Below, piece after piece: positions 14,500 through 21,678 of a DNA stretch of 25,808 nucleotides. Position numbers and translations under genes: made by a program. This DNA comes from Candidatus Nitrosopelagicus sp. (GTDB taxonomy: Archaea > Thermoproteota > Nitrososphaeria > Nitrososphaerales > Nitrosopumilaceae). The DNA lies in the NCBI GenBank assembly GCA_018691945.1, contig JABHJJ010000207.1:1-25808 (forward strand). Reading direction: 5' to 3'. The notes below the pieces were generated by a model. The model searched no databases and was not told where the DNA came from. It was given only the letters and a program-made list of their open reading frames with translations. Position 1 is the stretch's first letter; every line of letters begins with the position of its first letter.

Positions 14500-14860
14500 C
14501 AGTGATTCTCTTAATTTGATTAACAATCTTCATTTTTCGTTGTACTGTTAACTCGGGCTCCATTGTAAAGAATATGGTTTTTCTTGCAGTATAAATGACA
14601 AATTGAGTCACTTTTTCACGTTCAACATGGACATACCTAACCTTTCCAAGAGGACGGTCAAATTCTTTTCTCATTTTACGTCTTTGAGATACTTGTTTGC
14701 AAAAGTGTTCTTCTTGACGTTGTGATTCAAGTGAAGCTTTGCCAGTTTTCATAATTCCTTCAACAATGTTACCTTTTAGATCAATTATAGAAGCAAATCT
14801 CATTTGAGAATCTAAAGAAATTATTTTCTCAATCATGTTAAGGAGATCTTGTTTTGCCAT
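14489..14860 (-). CDS. DUF6659-like protein
   Basis: A 123-residue soluble protein resembling DUF6659, a family common in Nitrososphaerota. The pattern is a helix (MAKQDLLNMIEKIISLDSQM), a strand pair RFASIIDLKGNIVEGIMKTG, a helical middle, then GKVRYVHVEREKVTQFVIYT and TIFFTMEP strands. This looks roadblock/profilin-like in outline. The start was placed at the ATG at 14860 instead of an upstream GTG at 14911, because a TTATATAGAA TATA box (14881-14890) sits 26 bp ahead and would lie inside the longer frame. No function is known. It overlaps the convergent four-cysteine gene by 11 bp. Confidence 0.7.
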   Translation of the reverse strand: MAKQDLLNMIEKIISLDSQMRFASIIDLKGNIVEGIMKTGKASLESQRQEEHFCKQVSQRRKMRKEFDRPLGKVRYVHVEREKVTQFVIYTARKTIFFTMEPELTVQRKMKIVNQIKRITANL

Positions 14861-14880
14861 GTTTTTCCTCATTTTATATT

Positions 14881-14890
14881 TTCTATATAA
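14881..14890 (-). promoter_or_regulatory. TATA box of the DUF6659-like gene
   Basis: TTATATAGAA on the minus strand is centred 26 bp before the ATG at 14860 and decides that start over the GTG at 14911. Confidence 0.65.
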
Positions 14891-14923
14891 TTCTAGGTTT
14901 TCAAAATACACGGTAGAAACAAG

Positions 14924-14934
14924 ACTAAATAATT
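14924..14934 (+). promoter_or_regulatory. TATA box of proS
   Basis: ACTAAATAATT is centred about 26 bp before the ATG at 14956, which favours that ATG over the in-frame TTG at 14944. Confidence 0.55.
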
Positions 14935-14955
14935 ACAAAATTCTTGTCATTACAA

Positions 14956-16398
14956 ATGGGAAAAGAGATAGGGATTACTGTAAAAAAATCAGAAGATTTT
15001 AGTGAATGGTATACACAAACGGTCATTAAATCAGAGTTGGTGGATTATGCCCCAGTCAAAGGATTGATTGTTCTTAGACCAGACGGATATTCAATTTGGG
15101 AATCACTCAAGTCATCACTTGATACAAAATTTGCAGCCACAGGCCACAGAAATGGATTTTTGCCAATTTTAATCCCAGAGTCATTATTAGGAAAAGAAAA
15201 AGACCATTTTGCAGGATTTAACCCAGAAGTTTTTTGGGTTACAAAATCAGGAGATAGTGAACTAGGAGATAGATTAGCATTAAGACCAACCTCTGAAACT
15301 TTAGCATATACATTATTTTCAAAATGGATTAGAAGTTGGAGAGATTTACCTTTAAAAATTAATTTTTGGAATACAGCACTTAGAGCAGAAATAAAAGCAA
15401 CAAAACCATTTTTGAGAACATCCGAATTTCTATGGCAAGAAGGACATACAGTACATATGAACAAGGAAGAAGCAGAAAAGGAGGTTACAGATATTTTATC
15501 ATTATATAAGAAAACAGTTGAAGAAGAATTAGCAATACCAGTGATTACAGGGAAAAAATCTGAGAATGAAAAATTTGTAGGAGCAGTATATACACTAACT
15601 ATGGAATCGTTAATGCCAGACGGAAAGGCATTACAGATGGGTACATCACATTTTCTTGGACAAAATTTCTCAAAACCATTTGATGTCAAGTATGCAGACA
15701 AAGAAAATGTTGAGAGCTATGCATGGCAAACATCATGGGGCGTATCATGGAGATTAATTGGTGGAATGATTATGGTTCACGGTGATGATAAAGGACTAGT
15801 TTTACCTCCAAGAGTTGCGCCAATTCAAGTAATAATAATTCCAATTTATTATTCAGATGAAGATAAAGAAAAAATTCAAAAGGTGTCACAAGGAATTGAA
15901 GAAAAATTAAGAGAATCAAAAATTAGAGTTCAAGTAGATAATAGAGAACAACTTACTCCAGGTTTCAAGTTTAATGATTGGGAGATGAAAGGAATTCCAT
16001 TACGAATTGAAATTGGACCAAAAGATTTAGAGAAAAATAAGGTTACATTTGCCAGAAGACATAACCGTCAAAAAGATGATCAAGAGATAGTAGGTCTTGT
16101 AGACAGAGTGATATCAGAATTGGATAAAATTCATGAAGATATGTTTGCAGATGCTAAAAAAATTCTAGACGATAAGACAGTAGAAGTGAACAACTATGAT
16201 GATTTCAAAACTGAATTAGAAAAAGGACGATTGATTAAAGCACCAATTTGTGACAACCCAGATTGTGAAGAGAAAATTAAAGAAGAAACAAGTGCAGATG
16301 TTAGAGTAATTACAGAAAATTCAAGCGACACAAGCTCAAAATGCATCAAATGCTCAAACCAAAGCGTGATTAGACCACTTTTTGCGAGAGGATACTAA
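14956..16398 (+). CDS. proS: Prolyl-tRNA synthetase, archaeal/eukaryotic type
   Basis: Charges tRNA-Pro with proline. The 480-residue protein is the normal length of the archaeal/eukaryotic-type ProRS, which lacks the bacterial editing insertion. Class II motifs are visible: ALRPTSETLAYTLFSKW, motif 2 LRTSEFLWQEGHTVH, and motif 3 region GGMIMVHGDDKGLVLPPRVAP. An anticodon-binding domain follows (PIQVIIIPIYYSDEDKEK). A C-terminal zinc-binding domain has C432, C437, C463 and C466, and the chain ends in ARGY with the terminal tyrosine typical of this class. The ATG at 14956 is used instead of the TTG 12 bp earlier because of the promoter spacing. A membrane protein gene follows 33 bp downstream. 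Confidence 0.95.
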   Translation: MGKEIGITVKKSEDFSEWYTQTVIKSELVDYAPVKGLIVLRPDGYSIWESLKSSLDTKFAATGHRNGFLPILIPESLLGKEKDHFAGFNPEVFWVTKSGDSELGDRLALRPTSETLAYTLFSKWIRSWRDLPLKINFWNTALRAEIKATKPFLRTSEFLWQEGHTVHMNKEEAEKEVTDILSLYKKTVEEELAIPVITGKKSENEKFVGAVYTLTMESLMPDGKALQMGTSHFLGQNFSKPFDVKYADKENVESYAWQTSWGVSWRLIGGMIMVHGDDKGLVLPPRVAPIQVIIIPIYYSDEDKEKIQKVSQGIEEKLRESKIRVQVDNREQLTPGFKFNDWEMKGIPLRIEIGPKDLEKNKVTFARRHNRQKDDQEIVGLVDRVISELDKIHEDMFADAKKILDDKTVEVNNYDDFKTELEKGRLIKAPICDNPDCEEKIKEETSADVRVITENSSDTSSKCIKCSNQSVIRPLFARGY

Positions 16399-16431
16399 AT
16401 TTTATTAGTTTTCAGGGGGTATCTAATCATA

Positions 16432-16920
16432 ATGATGTTAAAATTAACAATCAAGGATGTCTTGAAACAAAAGCCATTTGGAATAATTGGTATAATTTCA
16501 GGAATTTCGTTAGGAATATTGTATTATTTCCTCACATTAGAAATGGCACTAACACACATGGCAACAGAGATGGAATTACTACCTATGTATATGACAGCAT
16601 CAATTACGTTGACAGTAATTGTAGCAGTGTTAGCAGGAATTAATATTGCATTAGTAGCATACAACATCAAAACACAGAGAAATAAGAATATAAAAAATGG
16701 TACAAGTGCAATATTAGGAGGAGCTCTAACAGCATTTACACCAGGATGTCCAGCATGTACTACTTCACTTTCAGCAGTTTTAGGAATAGTTGGGGGATTA
16801 GCAATTTTTCCACTACAAGGATTAGAATTAAAGCTAGTATCAATTGGTGCATTAACATTTTCAATTTGGTGGGCCATGCGTAACATTAACAATGCCACAT
16901 GTTGTGTAATGAAAGAATAA
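16432..16920 (+). CDS. Polytopic membrane protein with CPAC motif
   Basis: A 162-residue integral membrane protein with about four hydrophobic helices: about 17-37, 53-78, 92-125 (perhaps broken or two short helices) and 131-149. The loop/helix ALTAFTPGCPACTTSLSAVL contains a CPAC motif (106-109) flanked by Thr and Gly. A second pair, C157-C158, lies four residues from the C-terminus. CxxC in or near the membrane suggests a thiol-redox or metal-handling role, but no known enzyme fold could be assigned. The ATG at 16432 is immediately followed by another at 16435 after one intervening base frame (MM). It lies between proS and egtB, both on the same strand, and egtB has its own TATA box. Confidence 0.8.
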   Translation: MMLKLTIKDVLKQKPFGIIGIISGISLGILYYFLTLEMALTHMATEMELLPMYMTASITLTVIVAVLAGINIALVAYNIKTQRNKNIKNGTSAILGGALTAFTPGCPACTTSLSAVLGIVGGLAIFPLQGLELKLVSIGALTFSIWWAMRNINNATCCVMKE

Positions 16921-16930
16921 TCACAAAACC

Positions 16931-16940
16931 AAATATATTC
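16931..16940 (+). promoter_or_regulatory. TATA box of egtB
   Basis: AAATATATTC is centred 25 bp before the egtB ATG at 16960, which predicts a separate leaderless transcript. Confidence 0.6.
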
Positions 16941-16959
16941 AAAAAATTTTAACTACTAC

Positions 16960-18261
16960 ATGACACTTGAGCAACAATCACAAAATTCACTACTAAATTC
17001 ATTTAATGAAACAAGAAATACAACATTACAATTAGTAAAAAATTTGGAAAGAGATGATTTTGGAGTCCAAACTGCAGTTTTTATGAGTCCACCAAAATGG
17101 CATATTGGACATGTAAGTTGGTTAAATGAAATAGTTTTAAGTAAAACACAACAAGATTACAAATTCTTTTCAGAAGAACTTTCAGAGTATTTGAATTCTT
17201 ACTATAATCAATTCGGAAAGCCTCATGATAAATCAAAACGCGGAGTAATGTCAAGACCAACAGTAGATGAAATTTTAGAATATTTTGAGGTTATAACAAA
17301 TAGAGTTAGAGAAGTGATTAGTAAACCATTAGATAAAGAAACTATGTATCTTTTTACAATGGCAATTCATCATGAATGCCAGCATCAAGAACTTTTAGTT
17401 TATGATTTACAACATTTGTTAGGAGATCAATACAAACCAGCAAAGAGAAATGAATCTCCAATTTCATTGAATAAAGAAAAAAAGAAGATTAGAATTAATG
17501 GAGGATTATACAATTTAGGATATTCAGGTAAAGACTATTGTTACGATATAGAACTTCCAGAACATAAAATATATCTAAATGATTATCAAATTGACACTTT
17601 TCCGGTGAGTAATGCAGAATATTTAGAATTCATGAATGAAGGTGGATATGATGACTATTCATTTTGGCTTTCAGATGGATGGGATGCAGTTGAGAAAAAT
17701 GAATGGAATTCGCCAATGTATTGGGAAAAAGATGAGGACCAATGGATAACTAGAGATTTTGCCGGAAAACGAAAAATTAATCAAAATGAACCAGTCTGTC
17801 ATGTAAGTTTCTATGAAGCATCAGCATACTGTAAATGGGCAAATAAGAGATTACCAACGGAAGCAGAATGGGAAAAAGCAGCATTATGGAATAATGAGAA
17901 AGGAGTCAAAACAGATTTTCCATGGGGTAATGAAAAACCAACAGAATCACATGCAAACTTGTTAGAATCAAATATTTGGAATTGTAGTGATATTGGTTCT
18001 TATGAAAACGGAAAAAGTAATTATGGATGTTACCAAATGATAGGTGATGTTTGGGAATGGACAACATCAGAGTTTGTTGGATATCCAGGTTTCAAAAGTG
18101 GTTTTGATGAATATAATGACAAATGGTTTACAAATCAAAAAGTATTACGTGGAGGATCATTTGGAACACCATCAAAATCAATTAGAGGATCTTACAGAAA
18201 CTTTTTCAGATTAGATGAAAGATGGTTAATTTCGGGATTTAGATGTGTAGAAGATATTTAG
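16960..18261 (+). CDS. egtB: Hercynine oxygenase EgtB (ergothioneine synthesis)
   Basis: A nonheme iron enzyme that joins hercynine to a cysteine-containing thiol and oxidises it to the sulfoxide, 433 residues. The N-terminal DinB-like domain (about 8-160) supplies the iron-binding three-His site: H51 in WHIGHVSWLNE, and H138 and H142 in AIHHECQHQE (HxxxH followed by xE). The C-terminal formylglycine-generating-enzyme/sulfatase-modifying domain (about 175-430) has PVCHVSFYEASAYCKWANKR, LPTEAEWEKAA, GDVWEWT and VLRGGSFGT. It has no fused methyltransferase, unlike OvoA. EgtD is convergent with stop codons overlapping by 4 bp. Whether Cys or gamma-Glu-Cys is the thiol donor cannot be told from this view. 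Confidence 0.92.
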   Translation: MTLEQQSQNSLLNSFNETRNTTLQLVKNLERDDFGVQTAVFMSPPKWHIGHVSWLNEIVLSKTQQDYKFFSEELSEYLNSYYNQFGKPHDKSKRGVMSRPTVDEILEYFEVITNRVREVISKPLDKETMYLFTMAIHHECQHQELLVYDLQHLLGDQYKPAKRNESPISLNKEKKKIRINGGLYNLGYSGKDYCYDIELPEHKIYLNDYQIDTFPVSNAEYLEFMNEGGYDDYSFWLSDGWDAVEKNEWNSPMYWEKDEDQWITRDFAGKRKINQNEPVCHVSFYEASAYCKWANKRLPTEAEWEKAALWNNEKGVKTDFPWGNEKPTESHANLLESNIWNCSDIGSYENGKSNYGCYQMIGDVWEWTTSEFVGYPGFKSGFDEYNDKWFTNQKVLRGGSFGTPSKSIRGSYRNFFRLDERWLISGFRCVEDI

Positions 18262-19307
18262 ATTTTTTTTGCCAAGACAAGAACAAAATATTTTTGTGAA
18301 TCAAACCACATTTCAAGTTTTTCAAAGTTTGATTCCTTCAATGAGGACTCTATTTGTGAGATAGAAAATTTGTGTGAATTCTCAGTATGAATTAATTCAT
18401 CTTTTGAGAGAGTAATTGAAAGTTCAGATTTCGAGATTGTGATAGATTGTTCAGATAATGAACGGAGATACATCTCAATTCGACCTTTTTCTTCGTCATA
18501 AACAGCATGATGTTCAAAATTTTCTATATTAAAATTAGCATCCAATTCATCATTAATTCTTTTTAGAACATTTAGATTGAATTTTGCAGTTGTTTTTTGG
18601 GAATCATTGTATGCATTGTGTAGAACTTGTTGATCTTTTTTCAAATCCAGTCCAATTAAAAACAGATCATCAGATTTCATCAGATTATTGATTTTTTGAA
18701 GAAATAGCATCCCTTCATTTTTACTAAAATTTCCAAAGCTTGAACCAAGAAAAGTTATCAGATTAGGTTTATCATCATAATGTTCAATAAAATCAAGACC
18801 ATTTTCAAAGGTATCAACTACACCAGTCACTGAGAGATTTGGATAATCCATACAGAGATTTTTAGCACTTTGATCTAGAATTTCAGATATGTCTATTGGA
18901 AAATATTGTAAATGGTTTTGAGATTTTAGTAGAATATCAATTAAAAGTCGAGTCTTCACTGAAGAGCCACTTCCCAATTCTACTAAATGAAATTCATTTG
19001 AAAGATATGGGATTAATTTTTTCTCAATTGCTTGTAAAATTTCAGTTTCAGCATTGTATGGGTAATATTCAGGAAGTGAACATATTTCATCAAAAATTTT
19101 TGAACCATCTTTATCATAGAAAAATTTTGGACTGATTGATTTTTTTGGTTGTAAAAGTGTATGACGGATTTCTTCAGCAAAGGTGGTAGTAGTACTAATC
19201 TTAGTAGGCTTGAAATACGTTAAATTTTCTTGAATTGAATATGATTGATATCCTAACAGTTCCTGCTTTGATTTATTGTTCATATTTTGACGATTTTTGT
19301 TTTGCAT
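18258..19307 (-). CDS. egtD: L-histidine N-alpha-methyltransferase EgtD
   Basis: Trimethylates histidine with SAM to hercynine, the first step of ergothioneine synthesis. The 349-residue protein matches EgtD over its length: substrate region SISPKFFYDKDGSKIFDEIC (57-76) and LPEYYPYNAETEIL (78-91), SAM motif VELGSGSSVKTR (109-120), YFPIDIS (135-141) and FLGSSFGNF (187-195). The frame stays open to 19475, but the ATG at 19307 is preferred. A minus-strand TATA box (19324-19336) sits about 24 bp ahead, and the longer form adds a hydrophobic stretch foreign to the family that overlaps the divergent ABC gene. The ATG at 19283 is an alternative. Convergence with egtB makes the pathway assignment firm. 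Confidence 0.9.
   Translation of the reverse strand: MQNKNRQNMNNKSKQELLGYQSYSIQENLTYFKPTKISTTTTFAEEIRHTLLQPKKSISPKFFYDKDGSKIFDEICSLPEYYPYNAETEILQAIEKKLIPYLSNEFHLVELGSGSSVKTRLLIDILLKSQNHLQYFPIDISEILDQSAKNLCMDYPNLSVTGVVDTFENGLDFIEHYDDKPNLITFLGSSFGNFSKNEGMLFLQKINNLMKSDDLFLIGLDLKKDQQVLHNAYNDSQKTTAKFNLNVLKRINDELDANFNIENFEHHAVYDEEKGRIEMYLRSLSEQSITISKSELSITLSKDELIHTENSHKFSISQIESSLKESNFEKLEMWFDSQKYFVLVLAKKI
18263..18270 (+). terminator. T8 tract after egtB
   Basis: Eight consecutive T residues start one base after the egtB stop, a plausible archaeal oligo-T terminator. It lies inside the last codons of egtD on the other strand. Confidence 0.4.
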
Positions 19308-19336
19308 AAATTTCTTATCACAGGAGAATATAATAC
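19304..19336. promoter_or_regulatory. Interleaved divergent promoters of egtD and the ABC ATPase
   Basis: A minus-strand TATA (GGTATTATATTCTC, 19324-19336) serves egtD and a plus-strand TATA (GCATAAATTT, 19304-19313) can serve the ABC gene. The start codons are 34 bp apart, so each TATA lies close to the other gene's start site and simultaneous occupancy is unlikely. Confidence 0.45.
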
Positions 19337-19341
19337 CGATA

Positions 19342-20166
19342 ATGAATAATATTTTAAAAGTTGAGAATTTAACAAAGAAATTCAAGAAAAAAAACTTTTT
19401 TTCATCTGATTCTGAAGAGGTTATTGCAGCAGATTCAGTAAATTTTTCAGTAGAGCAAGGAAAAATTTTAGCCATAGCAGGACAGTCGGGTTCAGGAAAA
19501 TCTACTATTGCAAAATTAATTCTAAGAGCAATTAAACCAGATTCAGGAAAAATTTTCTATAAACAAAAAGAAATTAAAGATAATTCAGATGAATTAAAAA
19601 AATTTAGAATGAAATGTCAAATGGTCTATCAAGATCCTTATGATTCAATTAATCCAAGAATGACAGTTTTAGATATAGTTAATGAACCTCTAGAAATTCA
19701 TAATTTAGGTACAAAAAAAGAACGTAAACAAAAAGTAATTGAAACATTACAAATGGTAAAACTAGAACCAGCGGAAGAAATTTCAAAAAAGCACCCACAT
19801 ATGCTTTCAGGAGGTCAGAGGCAAAGAGTTGTAATTGCAAGAGCAATAGTAGTTCAACCAGAAATTATTATTGCAGATGAACCAGTATCAATGCTAGACG
19901 TTTCAATACGTGCTGAGATTTTAGAACTAATGAAAGAAATTCAAAATAAAAATAATATTTCTATGATATACATTACACATGATCTTGCTACAGCCAAACA
20001 TTTTGCAGATGATATTCTAATTTTGAATTCAGGCAAAGTTGTAGAATCAGGTTCAATTAAACAAATATTATCAAATCCAACAGATTCATACACTAAAGCA
20101 TTAATTTCTGCAATATCAGAACCAGATCCAAATAATCTCTATAAAGAAAAGAAGATTTCAGTTTAA
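19342..20166 (+). CDS. ABC transporter ATPase, oligopeptide (DppF/OppF) type
   Basis: A 274-residue ATP-binding subunit of an ABC importer. Walker A is GQSGSGKST (47-55), the Q-loop region is MVYQDPYDSINPRMTV (94-109), the signature is LSGGQRQR (155-162), Walker B is IIIADEP (175-181) with the D-loop SMLD, and the switch His is in ITHD (211-214). QDPYxSxNPR and the C-terminal YTKALISAI segment are typical of the oligopeptide/nickel importer family. The ATG at 19342 is chosen over an in-frame TTG at 19297 that lies inside egtD. No permease or binding protein is near, so it is an orphan in this window. Its substrate is unknown; the divergent pairing with egtD may be coincidental. Confidence 0.88.
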   Translation: MNNILKVENLTKKFKKKNFFSSDSEEVIAADSVNFSVEQGKILAIAGQSGSGKSTIAKLILRAIKPDSGKIFYKQKEIKDNSDELKKFRMKCQMVYQDPYDSINPRMTVLDIVNEPLEIHNLGTKKERKQKVIETLQMVKLEPAEEISKKHPHMLSGGQRQRVVIARAIVVQPEIIIADEPVSMLDVSIRAEILELMKEIQNKNNISMIYITHDLATAKHFADDILILNSGKVVESGSIKQILSNPTDSYTKALISAISEPDPNNLYKEKKISV

Positions 20167-20198
20167 AGGATTACATTTGATATTTTTAATGTATAATT

Positions 20199-20324
20199 TC
20201 AAGATGTAAAATTTTCTTTAGAATTTTTTCGTTGATAGATCTTGTAGACCAATCCAGTAACAACCATTAGTACTGCAGTTATACCAGACCACATTACAAA
20301 TGCTATAAGATTGGTATCTGCCAT
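20199..20324 (-). CDS. 41-residue single-helix membrane protein
   Basis: A short frame reading MADTNLIAFVMWSGITAVLM, then VVTGLVYKIYQRKNSKENFT and S before TGA. The hydrophobic span covers about residues 5-27 and is followed by a positively charged tail (KIYQRKNSK), so the C-terminus should be cytoplasmic. A TATA-like TGTTTATCTTAG on the minus strand (about 20350-20361) lies about 30 bp before the ATG. It fills most of the otherwise empty 246-bp gap between the ABC ATPase and the GGR-family gene. No homologue was recognised. The membrane segment with a basic stop-transfer tail supports a real gene. Confidence 0.6.
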   Translation of the reverse strand: MADTNLIAFVMWSGITAVLMVVTGLVYKIYQRKNSKENFTS

Positions 20325-20380
20325 AGATGGATGTAAAATTACACTAAGATAAACATGATTAAGATGTTAATAATTGTTAG

Positions 20381-20391
20381 ATTATAATATT
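20381..20391 (+). promoter_or_regulatory. TATA box of the GGR-family gene
   Basis: ATTATAATATT is centred about 26 bp before the TTG at 20413 and supports that codon as a leaderless start. Confidence 0.6.
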
Positions 20392-20412
20392 CAAAGATAC
20401 GAGGAATTTTAG

Positions 20413-21621
20413 TTGGAAGAATTAAATTTTGATGTAGTGGTAGTTGGAGGAGGTCCAGCAGGTTCATCTGCTGCACGGATAGCCGCAGAAAATGAATGTA
20501 CAGTCGCATTAGTTGAGAAAGAGAAAGAGATTGCAGAAACTGTCAGAACAAGTGGTGTCACATGGATTTCAGATATAAAAAAATTTAAAATTCCAGAAGA
20601 TTGTTACAATTCAATAAAGAGATTTTCTTTCTGCTCTCCAAAAAATTCCGTCACAATTTCAGATAATGTCGCAAAAGCAGCAGTCTTAGATGTAAGAAAG
20701 ACATACAGATTCTTAGCAAATAGAGCACAATCATCAGGTGCGAAGATATTCACAAGTACAAATGTTTCAGAGGTTTTAAAAAATTCAGATGGAAAATGTG
20801 TAGGAGTTATTGCAAAATCAATAGACAAACATATTCAATTTAACGCCAAGGTGATTATCGATGCAAGTGGTTTTGCATCAGTTGTTGCTAAAGAATTAGG
20901 ACATGTTGAACAATGGAAAAAATTTGGGGTGGGAGCAGAATTTGAAGTAAAAACAGAGGAATTAGAACAAGATAATTGGTGGTTAATGGTGGGACAGGAA
21001 TATTCGCCTGCAGGATATGCATGGATTTTTCCAACTTCTAAAAACACCGCAAGAGTTGGTGTAGGAATTGGAAAGCCAGATTCAGAAGTGGATCCAACAA
21101 TTAGATTAAATGAATTGATTGACAAAAAAATTGGCCCCATCAAAGATTTAGGAAAAATTGAGAAGATAGAGTTCCATTATGGTTTGATACCAAATGAAGG
21201 ATTATCAAGAAAGACAGTATATGATAATTTAATTCTAGTTGGAGACTCAGCAGGTCAAGCAAATCCTCTTGTTTTAGAAGGAATAAGATATGCAATTAGA
21301 TTTGGAGAAGTTGCAGGAAAAGTTGCTGCAAGTGCAATAAAAAATGAGGATACATCCGAAAGATCATTAATTCCTTATGAAAAAGAATGGAGAAAAGCTA
21401 TAGAGTCAAAAATTAATTCTGCGATTAAGGTTCAAAATAGATGGGTAGGACTAACAGATGAAGAATGGGATAAAGAATTAGACATAATCAATGAATTAAC
21501 AGCAGATGAGTTTTTAGACTTTATTCGTGCCGACTTTGGAGTATCAAAAATGGTAAAGCTTGCAACACATCATCCAAAGATGATTGTGAGGCAATTATTC
21601 AATATGGTAAAAGGTACGTAA
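20413..21621 (+). CDS. Geranylgeranyl reductase family FAD-dependent oxidoreductase
   Basis: A 402-residue flavoprotein of the family that reduces geranylgeranyl chains, for example of archaeal membrane lipids. The FAD motif is VVGGGPAGSSAARIAAE (10-26), the family motif PxxYxWxFP is PAGYAWIFP (199-207), and the second FAD contact is LILVGDSAGQANPLVLEG (273-290). The C-terminal 90 residues are helical. The start is TTG, because the Rossmann strand begins at residue 6 and no other start codon is close. A TATA box lies at the leaderless distance. A lipid-saturation role is plausible, but archaeal genomes carry several paralogues with different substrates, so the exact reaction is open. Confidence 0.85.
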   Translation: MEELNFDVVVVGGGPAGSSAARIAAENECTVALVEKEKEIAETVRTSGVTWISDIKKFKIPEDCYNSIKRFSFCSPKNSVTISDNVAKAAVLDVRKTYRFLANRAQSSGAKIFTSTNVSEVLKNSDGKCVGVIAKSIDKHIQFNAKVIIDASGFASVVAKELGHVEQWKKFGVGAEFEVKTEELEQDNWWLMVGQEYSPAGYAWIFPTSKNTARVGVGIGKPDSEVDPTIRLNELIDKKIGPIKDLGKIEKIEFHYGLIPNEGLSRKTVYDNLILVGDSAGQANPLVLEGIRYAIRFGEVAGKVAASAIKNEDTSERSLIPYEKEWRKAIESKINSAIKVQNRWVGLTDEEWDKELDIINELTADEFLDFIRADFGVSKMVKLATHHPKMIVRQLFNMVKGT

Positions 21622-21645
21622 TCTATAATCACATATCTAAGGTAA

Positions 21646-21655
21646 GGCTTTATTC
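21646..21655 (+). promoter_or_regulatory. TATA box of the APC transporter gene
   Basis: GGCTTTATTC is centred about 27 bp before the ATG at 21679, the spacing for a leaderless mRNA. Confidence 0.4.
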
Positions 21656-21678
21656 ATCCATATTTTGTCGCTAATTGT

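Noticed and set aside
15045..15701. Open frame of 218 residues antisense to proS.
   Set aside because: It is fully inside a clear ProRS gene, shows no family features, and its Ser/Phe-rich composition follows from the codon use of the other strand.
16524..16898. Open frame of 124 residues antisense to the CPAC membrane protein.
   Set aside because: Shadow of the hydrophobic coding strand; no own promoter or family.
16960..18261. EgtB as an OvoA (ovothiol) enzyme.
   Set aside because: OvoA carries a C-terminal methyltransferase, absent here, and a genuine EgtD lies next door.
18258..19475. Longer EgtD with 56 extra N-terminal residues and a hydrophobic segment.
   Set aside because: The extension overlaps the divergent ABC gene, is foreign to the family, and a TATA box 24 bp before 19307 supports the shorter form.
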